Assembly (NCBI GenBank): GCA_902776305.1
Contig: CACYPS010000016.1
Location: forward strand, 1-52,570
Direction of reading: 5' to 3'
Length of the DNA: 52,570 nucleotides
From: an uncultured Lachnospiraceae bacterium
GTDB taxonomy: Bacteria; Bacillota; Clostridia; Lachnospirales; Lachnospiraceae
Part shown: one piece after another, positions 1-8,799 of the stretch
Numbering within the stretch: position 1 is the first letter of the stretch
Layout of the letters: each line of letters opens with the position of its first letter
Notes under the pieces: model-generated
What the model was told of the DNA's origin: nothing
The model's input: the letters and a program-made list of their open reading frames with translations, nothing else
Database searches by the model: none
Program-made: the position numbers and the translations under genes

Positions 1-81
1 CACCTTGAAAAACAGGTGGGTTTATTGGCTATACCCAAAACTATGGCTTGCCCACTACTTCGCATTCATACTTTGATTGGC

Positions 82-117
82 GGGTCAGATGACCATGCAG
101 GCATGGTCGCCTGACCC
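82..117. other. Strong stem-loop at left edge
   Basis: GGGTCAGATGACCATG at 82-97 and CATGGTCGCCTGACCC at 102-117 form a 16-bp stem with two mismatches and a 4-base loop. No T-run follows, so it is not a classic intrinsic terminator. It lies about 70 bases before the alpha-galactosidase start and could be an end-of-operon structure of a gene left of the window or a leader element. Bases 1-189 hold no ORF I can support. Confidence 0.5.
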
Positions 118-189
118 TGGAGGAGCAAATTACCGAGAGAGAAGAGTTTCGAAACTGCCTTGTATTGAATAACCTGGAAAGGAGACAGA

Positions 190-2472
190 ATGATGTCTGT
201 GATATTTCATGAGAAGAGCAAAGTATTTCATCTGACAAATTCCTACGTCAGTTACATTATTCGCATTATGGAGAACGGCCAGCTCGAGAACCTGTATTAC
301 GGAAAAGCCGTCCATGACAGCGAGAACTTTGACCGCCTCCACGAAGAGGGCTGGCGCTCCCAGGCAGCCGTCTGCATGCCGGATCCGTCCGAGCTGTCCA
401 TGCATTACACAAGGCAGGAATACCCGGTATATGGGACCGGAGATTTCAAATCCCCTGCCTGCACGATCAGGCAGGAGAACGGCAGCAGGATCGTTGATTT
501 CAAATACGTCTCTCACGAGATAAGCGACGGAAAACCTGTGCTCGAAGGTCTGCCGGCCACTTATGTCGAATCTGACGGGGAGGCACAGACGCTTTCTGTC
601 AGGCTGCACGACAGTCTGATGAATACCGATCTGTATCTGTACTATACTCTCTACAGAGATTATCCGGTCATTACCCGCCATGCACAATTTGTTCATGCAG
701 GCGACGACAGCATCTTCCTTGAGCGGGCAATGAGTGCGGGCGTTGAGTTCCTTGATATGAAGTATGATCTCCTGCAGCTCTCCGGTGCGTGGGGACGTGA
801 ACGCTATCCGAAAAGAAGAAGACTCGAGATGGGTCTCCAGGGGATTCAGGGGCTTGCGGGCACGACCGCCGGAGCGGAGCAGAATCCGTTTGTAGCTCTT
901 CTCCGTCCTGACGCAACGGAAGATTTCGGTGAAGTTTACGGATTCAGTCTGGTATACAGCGGGAATTTTCTTGCAAATGTAGAGGTGTCGACTTTTGACA
1001 TGACCCGTCTTTCGATCGGTATTAACCCGGAGAATTTTGCCTGGAAGCTTGAGAAGGGACAGAGCTTTACCACGCCGGAAGTCGTTATGGTCTATTCGGA
1101 CAGCGGACTCGGCGGTATGAGCAGGACCTATCACAGGCTTTACCGCAGCCGTCTGATCAGAGGAATATGGAGAGACAAAGCGCGTCCGATCCTTCTCAAC
1201 AACTGGGAAGGAACATATTTCGATTTCAACGAGGAAATCATCCTGAAGATGGCGAGGGAAGCGAAGGAAGTCGGAGTGGAACTCTTCGTCCTCGACGACG
1301 GATGGTTCGGAAAAAGGGACGACGACAGGAGAGGACTCGGCGACTGGTTCTGCAATCTTGACAAAATCCCTTCCGGCATCGACGGTCTCTCACGCAAGGT
1401 CGAGGAAATCGGTCTGAAATTCGGTCTCTGGGTCGAACTTGAGATGATTAATGAGGACAGCGACCTGTACAGAGCGCATCCGGATTGGCTCATACAGGCT
1501 CCGGGGCGTAACCGCTGCCAGACGAGGCATCAGTACGTGCTCGACTATTCGAGGAAGGAAGTAGTCGATCATATCTACGGAATGATGTATGAGCTTCTCA
1601 GAAAATCAAAGATTTCGTATATCAAATGGGATATGAACCGTTACATGACGGAGCCGTTCAGTGCCGCACTTCCCGCGGACAGGCAGGGGGAAATGATGCA
1701 TCGCTATATTCTCGGCGTTTATAGTCTCTATGAGAGGCTTACCTCCGAGTTCCCTGAAATCCTGTTCGAATCCTGTGCGAGCGGCGGAGCCAGATTCGAT
1801 CCGGGTATGCTCTACTATGCGCCTCAGACATGGTGCAGTGATGATTCCGACGCCAACGAGCGCCTGAAGATTCAGTACGGCACTTCCGTCGTCTATCCGA
1901 TATCCAGTATCGGAGCACATGTATCCGCAGTGCCGAATCACCAGGTGATGCGGAAGACGCCGCTGCATACACGCGCATCAGTGGCTTATTTCGGTACATT
2001 CGGTTATGAGCTGGTGCTCGGGAAGCTGAGCGACTTCGAACTGTCTCAGGTCAGGCAGCAGATTGATTTCATGAAGAGACACCGCGAACTGATTCAGATC
2101 GACGGAGATTTTTATCGCATCTCAAGTCCGTTCGAACACAACGAGACCGGTTGGATGACCGTCTCGCAGGACAGAAAGAGTGCGCTTGCGCTTTATGCAC
2201 AGACACTCAACAAGGTCAATGCATCCTGGGTTCGCTTTAAGCTTAAGGGCCTTGATCCCGACACGAAATACAGAGTCAGGTACGAAATCGTGGAGGAGCC
2301 GAGAGATTTCTTTATTTACGGGATGGGGCCGACCGAGGGCAAAGTCGAAACGCGGGAATTCCTTGCCTACGGCGACGAGCTGATGAATATCGGCATCGTT
2401 GTCGACCGGATCGACTTCTTTAAGCTCGGCGGAGACTTTGCTGCTTTCCTCTATGAGATAGATGCAATATGA
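190..2472 (+). CDS. Alpha-galactosidase, glycoside hydrolase family 36
   Basis: Retaining exo-glycosidase that removes terminal alpha-1,6-galactose from raffinose-type sugars and galactomannans. The 760-residue length is that of full-length GH36 enzymes: N-terminal beta-supersandwich, central (beta/alpha)8 barrel, C-terminal beta domain. Visible motifs are LFVLDDGWFGKRDDD near residue 360, KWDMNR with the predicted nucleophile Asp481, and WCSDDSD with the predicted acid/base Asp551. The 70-residue spacing between the two aspartates matches characterised bacterial family members. No signal peptide, so it is cytoplasmic and presumably acts on imported oligosaccharides. ATG at 190 follows GGAAAGGAGA with good spacing. 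It stands alone: no sugar transporter is next to it, and a hairpin terminator follows. The function is firm; the substrate range is not readable from sequence. Confidence 0.95.
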   Translation: MMSVIFHEKSKVFHLTNSYVSYIIRIMENGQLENLYYGKAVHDSENFDRLHEEGWRSQAAVCMPDPSELSMHYTRQEYPVYGTGDFKSPACTIRQENGSRIVDFKYVSHEISDGKPVLEGLPATYVESDGEAQTLSVRLHDSLMNTDLYLYYTLYRDYPVITRHAQFVHAGDDSIFLERAMSAGVEFLDMKYDLLQLSGAWGRERYPKRRRLEMGLQGIQGLAGTTAGAEQNPFVALLRPDATEDFGEVYGFSLVYSGNFLANVEVSTFDMTRLSIGINPENFAWKLEKGQSFTTPEVVMVYSDSGLGGMSRTYHRLYRSRLIRGIWRDKARPILLNNWEGTYFDFNEEIILKMAREAKEVGVELFVLDDGWFGKRDDDRRGLGDWFCNLDKIPSGIDGLSRKVEEIGLKFGLWVELEMINEDSDLYRAHPDWLIQAPGRNRCQTRHQYVLDYSRKEVVDHIYGMMYELLRKSKISYIKWDMNRYMTEPFSAALPADRQGEMMHRYILGVYSLYERLTSEFPEILFESCASGGARFDPGMLYYAPQTWCSDDSDANERLKIQYGTSVVYPISSIGAHVSAVPNHQVMRKTPLHTRASVAYFGTFGYELVLGKLSDFELSQVRQQIDFMKRHRELIQIDGDFYRISSPFEHNETGWMTVSQDRKSALALYAQTLNKVNASWVRFKLKGLDPDTKYRVRYEIVEEPRDFFIYGMGPTEGKVETREFLAYGDELMNIGIVVDRIDFFKLGGDFAAFLYEIDAI

Positions 2473-2542
2473 TTCCGCGACACTCCTTCGGCGGCTTTTG
2501 CCTTTGAAGGATGCATGAAATAGAAATAACGACATTTTCAAT

Positions 2543-2594
2543 AAAGGGGATGGTTCATAAGAAGCGTTTTCTGCTTCAAAGAACCATCCCCTTT
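2543..2594 (+). terminator. Terminator hairpin after alpha-galactosidase
   Basis: AAAGGGGATGGTTC at 2543-2556 pairs perfectly with GAACCATCCCCTTT at 2581-2594. A second stem, GAAGC/GCTTC, sits inside the loop. The A-rich start and T-rich end let it work as a transcription end; it may be one of the dispersed palindromes seen elsewhere in the window. Confidence 0.7.
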
Positions 2595-2608
2595 AACCGA
2601 AAAAAGAT

Positions 2609-2637
2609 TTGAAAATATGCCCTCTCCATTATATCAT
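2609..2637 (+). promoter_or_regulatory. Predicted sigma-A promoter for PAP2 gene
   Basis: TTGAAA at 2609-2614, a 17-base spacer, then TATCAT at 2632-2637, lying between the preceding terminator and the PAP2 start at 2672. It would drive the 2672-5768 gene set. Confidence 0.45.
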
Positions 2638-2671
2638 AGACAGTAAGAAAACTATTTTAGGAGAATGTGTA

Positions 2672-3241
2672 ATGGGAGCTTTAGATGGTCAGATACTGCT
2701 CTGGATACAGAGCCTGAGAACACCTCTGCTGAACAAATTCATGGTTTTTTATACCCAGCTCGGTGACCATGGATTACTCTTTATTACCATGGCACTGCTT
2801 TTAATTGCCATTCCGGCTACCCGCAGAACAGGATGTGCGTCGGCTTTTGGACTGGCAATCGGTGCTCTTGTCACGAATCTTTTATTAAAACCCTTCTTTA
2901 TGAGACCGCGACCGTACGTGACGGTCCCCGGTCTGACCAATCTCATAGATATGTCGAGAGATCCGAATTCTTTTCCGTCAGGACATGCGACGGCTGCTTT
3001 CGGCGTGTGTATGGCGATCTTCCTGACTGTCGAAGATAAAAGGGCGAAAGCCGCTTCGCTTTTTGTGGCAGTGCTTATGGGATTTTCCAGATTATATGTA
3101 GCGGTGCATTATCCGACGGACGTCATCGCCGGAGCACTGATCGGAACTATGGCAGCCTGCCTGGGCATTAAGCTCGTGCGGTTCCTGGAAAGAAAAATCA
3201 GCGAACGGAAGATGAAACAATCCGGGAAGGAGAAAAAATGA
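2672..3241 (+). CDS. PAP2-family membrane phosphatase
   Basis: Integral membrane phosphatase of the type 2 phosphatidic acid phosphatase/undecaprenyl-pyrophosphatase superfamily. All three signature motifs are present: K73 with RPRP at 78-81, PSGH at 102-105, and SR at 139-140 followed by His146 and Asp150. Several hydrophobic segments fit a 5-6 helix membrane protein of 189 residues. ATG at 2672 is chosen because AGGAG lies at 2659-2663; an in-frame TTG at 2609 would fall in the likely -35 box. The stop overlaps the next start by four bases (ATGA), so it is translationally coupled to the lipoprotein gene. The substrate could be undecaprenyl pyrophosphate (BcrC/PgpB-like) or a phospholipid; sequence alone does not decide. 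Confidence 0.9.
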   Translation: MGALDGQILLWIQSLRTPLLNKFMVFYTQLGDHGLLFITMALLLIAIPATRRTGCASAFGLAIGALVTNLLLKPFFMRPRPYVTVPGLTNLIDMSRDPNSFPSGHATAAFGVCMAIFLTVEDKRAKAASLFVAVLMGFSRLYVAVHYPTDVIAGALIGTMAACLGIKLVRFLERKISERKMKQSGKEKK

Positions 3242-5034
3242 AGAAAAAAATCATGGTTGCTGTTCTTGCAGCGCTCTTATGCACGGGTTGCAAAATGCCC
3301 GAGATTTCTTTTGAAAATGCAAACTCACCTCTCTTTGTCCAGGACAGCAAAGCGGATTCTGTCGATGCATCTGTCGCTGAGAAGGACGCAAAAGACACGA
3401 GCGGCAAAACCGATTCTGCCGGCAGCGTTACGGTCACGCCCGCTCCTACGACACCTGCCAAAGATACATCCGATGCGACGGAATCGGCAAAGGATCCGAA
3501 AGATACAAGCGTTGCGGATAATCAGAAGAAAGACGATTCTTCCGCAATAGCGGACAGTTCCGAGGCAACGGACAGCAAGGCAGACAAAAAGGATACCGAC
3601 AGTAAATCCGAAAAGACAGAAATAACCGGAAAGCCGGCGATCGTTGTGGAAGATCCGCAGCAACTTACAGTGAAAAATACCTGTTTTTATCAGTACGGAA
3701 AGGGAAACAAGTCCGCATACGCACGGTATGAATGGCTCAGACTTGATGAGGATGCGGAGGAGCTCTGCCCGGAACTGGGTAAAGCGCTTCAGAAAGAGGA
3801 ATCTCTGGTCAGAAAGAACATGAAAGCTGCATTCGATGAACTGGATGCAGCATCGCAAAAAGCGACAGGAAAGAGTTCTTCAAGATATTCGATCAATCGG
3901 AAAGCTTATTCTGTAAGATGCGACAATGCAGCCCTGAGCGCATTGTTCATCACGCACGATGATCGGGGAACGAAGAGTGATATGTCGTTTGAGACGATCA
4001 ACCTGGACTCTCAGACAGGTGAGACAATAGCTCTTTCGGATATTGTCGATCTGAAAGAACTTCCGAAAGTATTGACTGATTCATACGAGACGGTCTACCC
4101 GGATGATCCGATTTCTGATTTTGAAAAGATGGTCACAGACCTTGCTGAAGACGACTATGTATGGGCGTTATCCAGAGAGGGCGTGAACTGTTATTTTGCC
4201 GATGACAGCGGAGAGCAGCTTATCACGGTGCTGGTCATAAGGAACGGCAGTAAGGATCTGTTCAGCGATTCCTATAAGGAAGTGCCCGAGTCCTATATTA
4301 TGCCGCTCAGTGAGGAGTTCCTGAGTGTATTTGACAAATCCGATGACGGTAAAGCAGACACCCTTTATCTCTACGGTAATGATAAAGGCGACAGGATCAC
4401 CGCAGAGCTGAACGGTGAGAAAGCGGTCGGAAGATTTATCTTTAACGGATTTATGCCTTATCTTGTGCGCACGGCGGATGAGGGGTATTATATATATGTG
4501 CTTTGCAATCTTGACAATGATTATGAACAGATCGCTGTATATGACATCTGTGAGGAGACTCCTGTATTCCTCGGCGTTGTATCCAACACCGGCTTTATGT
4601 GGGATAACAGCGAGGACGACGTTTCAATGAGAATTCTTCCCGGCGCGCCGGAGGAGTTCTATCTGTCGACCGATATTAATCTTCTGAGTACATACAGCGG
4701 AGTGAGACCTTACAAGACCGGAAGTGACGGCATGCCGGAGCCTCTGGACGACTGGTATTTAGTTCATGGAGACATTGAACTTACGGTACTTACACCGTTC
4801 GTGGCGGATGTCATAAACGAGAAGACCGGAAGAGTCAAGGAAGAAGGCGTGGATATAGAGGAGGGCACAAAACTCAAGATCTTCAGAACAGATGCAAAGA
4901 GTATTGTGGACCTGAAGACGGAAGATGATGAGACCATTCGCATCGAAGTGGATTCTGCGTCCGGGGGATGGCCTCAGACGATAGACGGAACGAAGATTGA
5001 GAAACTCTTTGACGGAATCAGATTTGCAGGATAA
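3238..5034 (+). CDS. Lipoprotein with Ser/Asp/Lys-rich linker and DUF3298-like domain
   Basis: The N-terminus is a lipoprotein signal: a short KKK n-region, a hydrophobic core, and the candidate lipidated Cys18 in LLCTGC (the -3 residue is Cys, slightly non-canonical). Residues 20-125 are a low-complexity linker rich in S, T, D, K and A, as in many Gram-positive surface lipoproteins. Residues 135-290, including SVRCDNAALSALFITHDD and the stretch ending TGETIALSDIVD, resemble the DUF3298/DUF4163 module of PdaC and RsiV extracellular parts. The remaining 300 residues are mainly beta and unrecognised. It overlaps the PAP2 gene by four bases and the next gene starts at its stop, so the three are one operon. 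Extracytoplasmic location is well supported; the function is unknown. Confidence 0.8.
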   Translation: MKKKIMVAVLAALLCTGCKMPEISFENANSPLFVQDSKADSVDASVAEKDAKDTSGKTDSAGSVTVTPAPTTPAKDTSDATESAKDPKDTSVADNQKKDDSSAIADSSEATDSKADKKDTDSKSEKTEITGKPAIVVEDPQQLTVKNTCFYQYGKGNKSAYARYEWLRLDEDAEELCPELGKALQKEESLVRKNMKAAFDELDAASQKATGKSSSRYSINRKAYSVRCDNAALSALFITHDDRGTKSDMSFETINLDSQTGETIALSDIVDLKELPKVLTDSYETVYPDDPISDFEKMVTDLAEDDYVWALSREGVNCYFADDSGEQLITVLVIRNGSKDLFSDSYKEVPESYIMPLSEEFLSVFDKSDDGKADTLYLYGNDKGDRITAELNGEKAVGRFIFNGFMPYLVRTADEGYYIYVLCNLDNDYEQIAVYDICEETPVFLGVVSNTGFMWDNSEDDVSMRILPGAPEEFYLSTDINLLSTYSGVRPYKTGSDGMPEPLDDWYLVHGDIELTVLTPFVADVINEKTGRVKEEGVDIEEGTKLKIFRTDAKSIVDLKTEDDETIRIEVDSASGGWPQTIDGTKIEKLFDGIRFAG

Positions 5035-5768
5035 TGGGAATGCCAATGAGTAACCAGAACACATATCAGAATGGGAATAACGGCCAGCCATATCAGGGAT
5101 TGGACGCGAACGGACGTCCGTATTATACCGGATATGATGAAAGGGGAATTCCATATTATACAGGGTACGATGACAGAGGGCAGCCATACTATGTGAGCTA
5201 TGACGAGTACGGCCGTCAGTATTATATGGGATATGATGAGAACGGTAACCAGTTCACAAGTTATGCGGATGCACCGCAGCAGGGAGCGGCACAGGCATCA
5301 TCGGGCAGCTCCTCTACAGGCAGCGGTTCAGGCGCAGGTGCGGGCAGCGCATCCGGGGCTCCGCGGAAACGCAGATCCGCTTCGGGGAATGCTGCCGGCA
5401 GGACCCGGTCCGGAAGCGGCGTGGCTTATCCGGGAGGAACATCATCGAGACCGAGGAAAAAGAAAAAGAAGACTTCGGAGGAGAGGGAAGCTGCCGAGAG
5501 ACGTAAGCGGCGCGAAGAGCGCCGGTTGGAGCAGGAAGCAAGAAGAGCGGCGCTGAATCGAAGAATTCTCCTTGTGGGAGGCGGCATCATTGTTTTTCTT
5601 ATATTCCTGATCATCGGTTTTCTGATTGGCCGGAAACAGGCTGATGCGCGCTATGCAAGTCAGATCAATGCGCAGAGTGCAAGCGCATACACAGCTGAAC
5701 TGGATATATCAGAGCAGGAAGTTACAATTCAGGCGGAGGAGAAAGATACTATTACAGGGGAAATGTGA
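5034..5768 (+). CDS. Single-pass membrane protein with Gly/Tyr tandem repeats
   Basis: No known family. Residues 20-75 hold four imperfect 12-13 residue repeats of the form GRPYYTGYDERG, followed by a Gly/Ser/Ala-rich stretch (about 80-120), a strongly basic cluster (RPRKKKKK), a charged helical segment, and one transmembrane helix at about 179-198. About 45 residues then lie outside if the basic side is inside. The start is ambiguous: ATG 5034 overlaps the upstream TAA, while ATG 5040 has AGGAT at better spacing; the protein changes by only two residues. The Tyr-repeat part resembles low-complexity, self-associating sequence. Last gene of the PAP2-lipoprotein operon. Confidence 0.75.
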   Translation: MGMPMSNQNTYQNGNNGQPYQGLDANGRPYYTGYDERGIPYYTGYDDRGQPYYVSYDEYGRQYYMGYDENGNQFTSYADAPQQGAAQASSGSSSTGSGSGAGAGSASGAPRKRRSASGNAAGRTRSGSGVAYPGGTSSRPRKKKKKTSEEREAAERRKRREERRLEQEARRAALNRRILLVGGGIIVFLIFLIIGFLIGRKQADARYASQINAQSASAYTAELDISEQEVTIQAEEKDTITGEM

Positions 5769-5832
5769 TCTGCACATTTGGGGAAATGTACAGGTTTAAA
5801 GGGGAGTATAACTGTTTTTGAAGGGGAAAAAA

Positions 5833-6171
5833 ATGATAATCAGTGAGCGCATTTTCGAAATATTAAAAGAACGCGGAATGACACAGCGGGAATTTTCAAT
5901 CAGAACAGACATATCACAGAGTGCGATCAGTGACTGGAAAAGGAAAAAGACGAATCCGTCTGCCGAGAAAATTATGCTCATTTGCAATGTCCTTGAAGTG
6001 TCGCCCTACGAATTGCTCGGGGAGGCGGACACAAGGACAGATAAGAATCCGGAGCATATTATGATAGATACGGATTCGGATGAGAACTATCTGATAGAGA
6101 AATTTCACACGTTATCTAAGGCAAAGCGCAACAGAGTGCTTGGCTATATAGATGCACTGGCTGAGAAATAA
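5833..6171 (+). CDS. XRE-family helix-turn-helix regulator
   Basis: 112-residue DNA-binding protein. Residues 1-65 are a Cro/CI-type HTH: ISERIFEILKERGMTQREFS, then an ISQSAISDWKRKK recognition helix, then the PSAEKIMLICNVLEVSPYELL end typical of XRE domains. The 45-residue tail (ENYLIEKFHTLSKAKRNRVLGYIDAL) is seen in many clostridial XRE proteins and probably dimerises. ATG at 5833 is preferred over the in-frame TTG at 5818 because AAGGGG lies at 5821-5826. It is followed 34 bases later by the acidic-linker gene and may be co-transcribed with it. The target is unknown; no clear inverted-repeat operator is visible in the 64-base upstream gap. Confidence 0.88.
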   Translation: MIISERIFEILKERGMTQREFSIRTDISQSAISDWKRKKTNPSAEKIMLICNVLEVSPYELLGEADTRTDKNPEHIMIDTDSDENYLIEKFHTLSKAKRNRVLGYIDALAEK

Positions 6172-6205
6172 GCTGATGCACGAAACACAGAAGGAGGCCT
6201 CGTGA

Positions 6206-7834
6206 ATGAATAAGATGCAGAAACTTCAAAGCGTTAATGACCAGATTCGAACACTCAGGAATGACAACAATGTTCTTGCGGAATTATGTGCCCGGATCGA
6301 GGGATATGTCAAAGAAGGAAAATTCCTGCCGGCAGATCTTTACGACAGCGCGATTATGCAGCTGAACAGCATGAAGGAAGCGCAGGATGTGTGCAGGAAG
6401 GACTATACGGATCTCGTCGGGACAGACAGCCTTCCCGTAACTTTTTCCGAGGCGGACGAAAAGATGGAAAAACAGCGTGAGCTCTTCTGCAAGGAGGAGA
6501 TCATGCACTATGCTGTGAGATTCAGGAATCTTGTCACGGATAACCCGGTGGAAGCGGCTGCGTTGAAGGAAGCACAGGATAAGACGGAGATCGTCGATCC
6601 GAGTACGCTGACACTTGAAGAGTGCCGGATCAAGTATCAGCCATATATTGATTACCTGAATGCTCTCACTGAGAAGAATGTGTACACGAGGATCGGCTAT
6701 GTCAGAAAGCTGGAGGAATCTTTCGTTTCCGAGCTGGTCGCGGGCGCAATCATCAATCAGGATATTCATGATTCCGGGAACGCCGAGGAGACCTTCGAAG
6801 AAGAAGACCTCGACGACTATGACCTAAATTCGGAGGAAACAGTTGCAGCACCGTCTTTTATAGAGGATGAGGATCCCGACGACGTGGAAACGGATGAGAT
6901 AGAGGATGCTGTTCCGGAGGAAGCAGCGGAGCAGGCGGAAGAGACCGCCGCAGCCGAAGACATCGCTGAAGATGCCGTCGAGGAAGAAATTCCTACAGCG
7001 GAAGTTATAGCTGAAGACACACCTTCGGAGGAAATTCCCGCAGAGGAAACATCCGTGGAGGAGATAGAAGAAGAGTCTGCGGACGAAGCGGAAGCAGACG
7101 TTACAGAAACTTCTGCCGTTGAAACATCCGAGGAGGCAGTCGTCGAGACGACTGATAAGGCAGGCAACTTTCCCGCCGGTGAAGCGGAAGCGCAGGAAGG
7201 GGAAGCAGCAGACAAAGCCGCAGAAGCAGCAGAAGAAATCCCCGTCATCGAAGACTATCTCGAAGATTTTGACAGAAATTATGTCTCATACTATCGCGCA
7301 GCAGCCGACAAAGAAGAGCCGCTCACAGCGCAGCACCTCTCCGGCTGGGCGAAAGACAGCGAAACGTTCGGAGCGGAAGGAATAAAAAATATCCTGACTG
7401 ATATCGGCTTCCATGTACATGAGATTGAGGAGCAGGATAAGATCAGGGGTAAGTATGAGAACTACAATGTTGTTCTTGAGGGCCAGGACAGTGCACTGGA
7501 CGGTGATGAACCGACTCCGTTAGTCAATTTTAAGCGCGAGGCCTGTCTGGAAGGGTTCCGTGTAGTATGCCTCTACGGCACATTCTCCGGAGAGGCTCTG
7601 TCGAGAGCATTCCGCGAGATTGGCAACAGACATCACACACTGATCTTCTTCCAGGAGCCGATGACACAGGGAGTTCGCAGAAGCCTGGTGCGCCTTGTAC
7701 GTAAGGAGGGGCTGCGCAAAGAATTTGCTGTAATAGATAAGGTGGTCTACGCATATCTGGAGCGCAATTATACGCCGGACCGGATCAAAAAGATGTTCCT
7801 TGATATTGTCATGCCGGGGCCCGAAACAAAATAA
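6206..7834 (+). CDS. Unrecognised 542-aa protein with acidic low-complexity linker
   Basis: I do not recognise the family. Residues 1-190 are helical and soluble-looking (KMQKLQSVNDQIRTLRNDNN onward). Residues about 195-350 are an Ala/Glu/Thr-rich acidic linker of the EEIPAEETSVEEIEEES type. Residues 355-542 are a folded-looking domain with conserved-looking segments DYLEDFDRNYVSYYR, GFRVVCLYGTFSGEALSRAF and FAVIDKVVYAYLERNY. There are no membrane segments. ATG at 6206 follows AAGGAGG at 6191-6197. It sits 34 bases after the XRE gene and before a terminator, so the two probably form an operon. The acidic linker style recurs in the 16231 gene, which suggests a lineage habit, not transfer. Confidence 0.7.
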   Translation: MNKMQKLQSVNDQIRTLRNDNNVLAELCARIEGYVKEGKFLPADLYDSAIMQLNSMKEAQDVCRKDYTDLVGTDSLPVTFSEADEKMEKQRELFCKEEIMHYAVRFRNLVTDNPVEAAALKEAQDKTEIVDPSTLTLEECRIKYQPYIDYLNALTEKNVYTRIGYVRKLEESFVSELVAGAIINQDIHDSGNAEETFEEEDLDDYDLNSEETVAAPSFIEDEDPDDVETDEIEDAVPEEAAEQAEETAAAEDIAEDAVEEEIPTAEVIAEDTPSEEIPAEETSVEEIEEESADEAEADVTETSAVETSEEAVVETTDKAGNFPAGEAEAQEGEAADKAAEAAEEIPVIEDYLEDFDRNYVSYYRAAADKEEPLTAQHLSGWAKDSETFGAEGIKNILTDIGFHVHEIEEQDKIRGKYENYNVVLEGQDSALDGDEPTPLVNFKREACLEGFRVVCLYGTFSGEALSRAFREIGNRHHTLIFFQEPMTQGVRRSLVRLVRKEGLRKEFAVIDKVVYAYLERNYTPDRIKKMFLDIVMPGPETK

Positions 7835-7862
7835 TATCTTTGCGAAAGCAAGTGGGATTCTA

Positions 7863-7892
7863 TGGCGTGTTCGGTATGAGCACGCCATTGTG
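7863..7892 (+). terminator. Intrinsic terminator-like hairpin
   Basis: TGGCGTGTTC at 7863-7872 pairs with GAGCACGCCA at 7878-7887 (one G-T pair), 5-base loop, followed by TTGTGTTT. It closes the unit ending at 7834. Confidence 0.65.
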
Positions 7893-7951
7893 TTTATTCA
7901 TATTATATACAACTATGTCCTGCAACATCATAGAGAAGCCGGAGGAGAAAA

Positions 7952-8782
7952 GTGAACATAGGTGAGCGAATATTGGAACGCAGAACGCAGATCAAGATGA
8001 GTCAGGAGACATTTGCAAAGCGTACGAATGTAACTGTTGAGATAGTTGAAACCTGGGAAACCGGAAGTGTGATCCCGGAAACGCTCCGCCTCTCGGGAAT
8101 CGCACATGCACTTAACACCAGTGTGGAATATCTTCTCGAGGAAGACGACCCTGTTCATAACAGGTGGCAGTTGAATGACCGGATGTTTTCGGAAGATAAC
8201 ATGTACAGGTTCGTTGAACGGAAAAGCAGGGAGCTGCACCTTATACAGACCCAGTATGCTCTTTCTTTCATGAAGAAAAGCCACGAGGGGCAGTTCAGAA
8301 AGGGCGCCGACAAGGTACCGTACATAAATCATCCGCTGCTTATGGCTTGCCATGCATTTGCGGTCGGAATCCAGGAGGATTCTGTTATTGCAGCCTGCCT
8401 GCTTCATGATGTAGTGGAGGATTGCGGCGTAACGGCCGAGGAACTGCCTGTCAGTGATGAGGCTAAGGAGGCGGTGCTGCTTCTTTCATTTGAAAAACAG
8501 GAAGGTCTTACAAAAGAAGAATCCCTTGAGCAGTATTATGAGAAGATTGTAAACAACAGAATCGCATCTATTGTCAAGTGCCTGGACCGCTGCAACAATA
8601 TCTCCGGTATGGCAACTGCGTTTACCAGAGAGAAGATGGCTAATTACATAGACGAGACAGAACGGTATATTATGCCGATTCTTGATAATATCAAATACCA
8701 GTATCCTGCTTACAACACCGCTTCGTTCCTGCTCAAATATCATATGAGAAGCGTTCTGGAGACCCTGAAGCATGTACTGTGA
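7952..8782 (+). CDS. XRE domain fused to SpoT-like HD phosphohydrolase
   Basis: Two-domain protein of 276 residues. Residues 1-65 are an XRE helix-turn-helix (QIKMSQETFAKRTNVTVEIV, then VIPETLRLSGIAHALNTSVEYLL). Residues 100-270 resemble the HD hydrolase domain of RelA/SpoT and MESH1: YINHP with His127, LLHDVVED with His152-Asp153 and Glu156-Asp157, and CLDRCNN with Asp212 in the place of the family's ADRLHN. There is no synthetase domain. A predicted role is metal-dependent hydrolysis of an alarmone-like nucleotide with direct DNA binding; the substrate is not proven. GTG start at 7952 with GGAGGAG at 7941-7947. The next gene starts 18 bases downstream, opening a run of same-strand genes to 11447. 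Confidence 0.8.
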   Translation: MNIGERILERRTQIKMSQETFAKRTNVTVEIVETWETGSVIPETLRLSGIAHALNTSVEYLLEEDDPVHNRWQLNDRMFSEDNMYRFVERKSRELHLIQTQYALSFMKKSHEGQFRKGADKVPYINHPLLMACHAFAVGIQEDSVIAACLLHDVVEDCGVTAEELPVSDEAKEAVLLLSFEKQEGLTKEESLEQYYEKIVNNRIASIVKCLDRCNNISGMATAFTREKMANYIDETERYIMPILDNIKYQYPAYNTASFLLKYHMRSVLETLKHVL

Positions 8783-8799
8783 CAGAAGGAGAGAGTTTG

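Noticed and set aside
1-189. 3' end of a gene entering from the left
   Set aside because: All three plus frames stop quickly and the longest fragments show no recognisable sequence.
130-1134. 334-codon minus-strand open frame over the alpha-galactosidase gene
   Set aside because: No ribosome site or recognisable domain; the plus-strand GH36 motifs are unmistakable, so this is a shadow.
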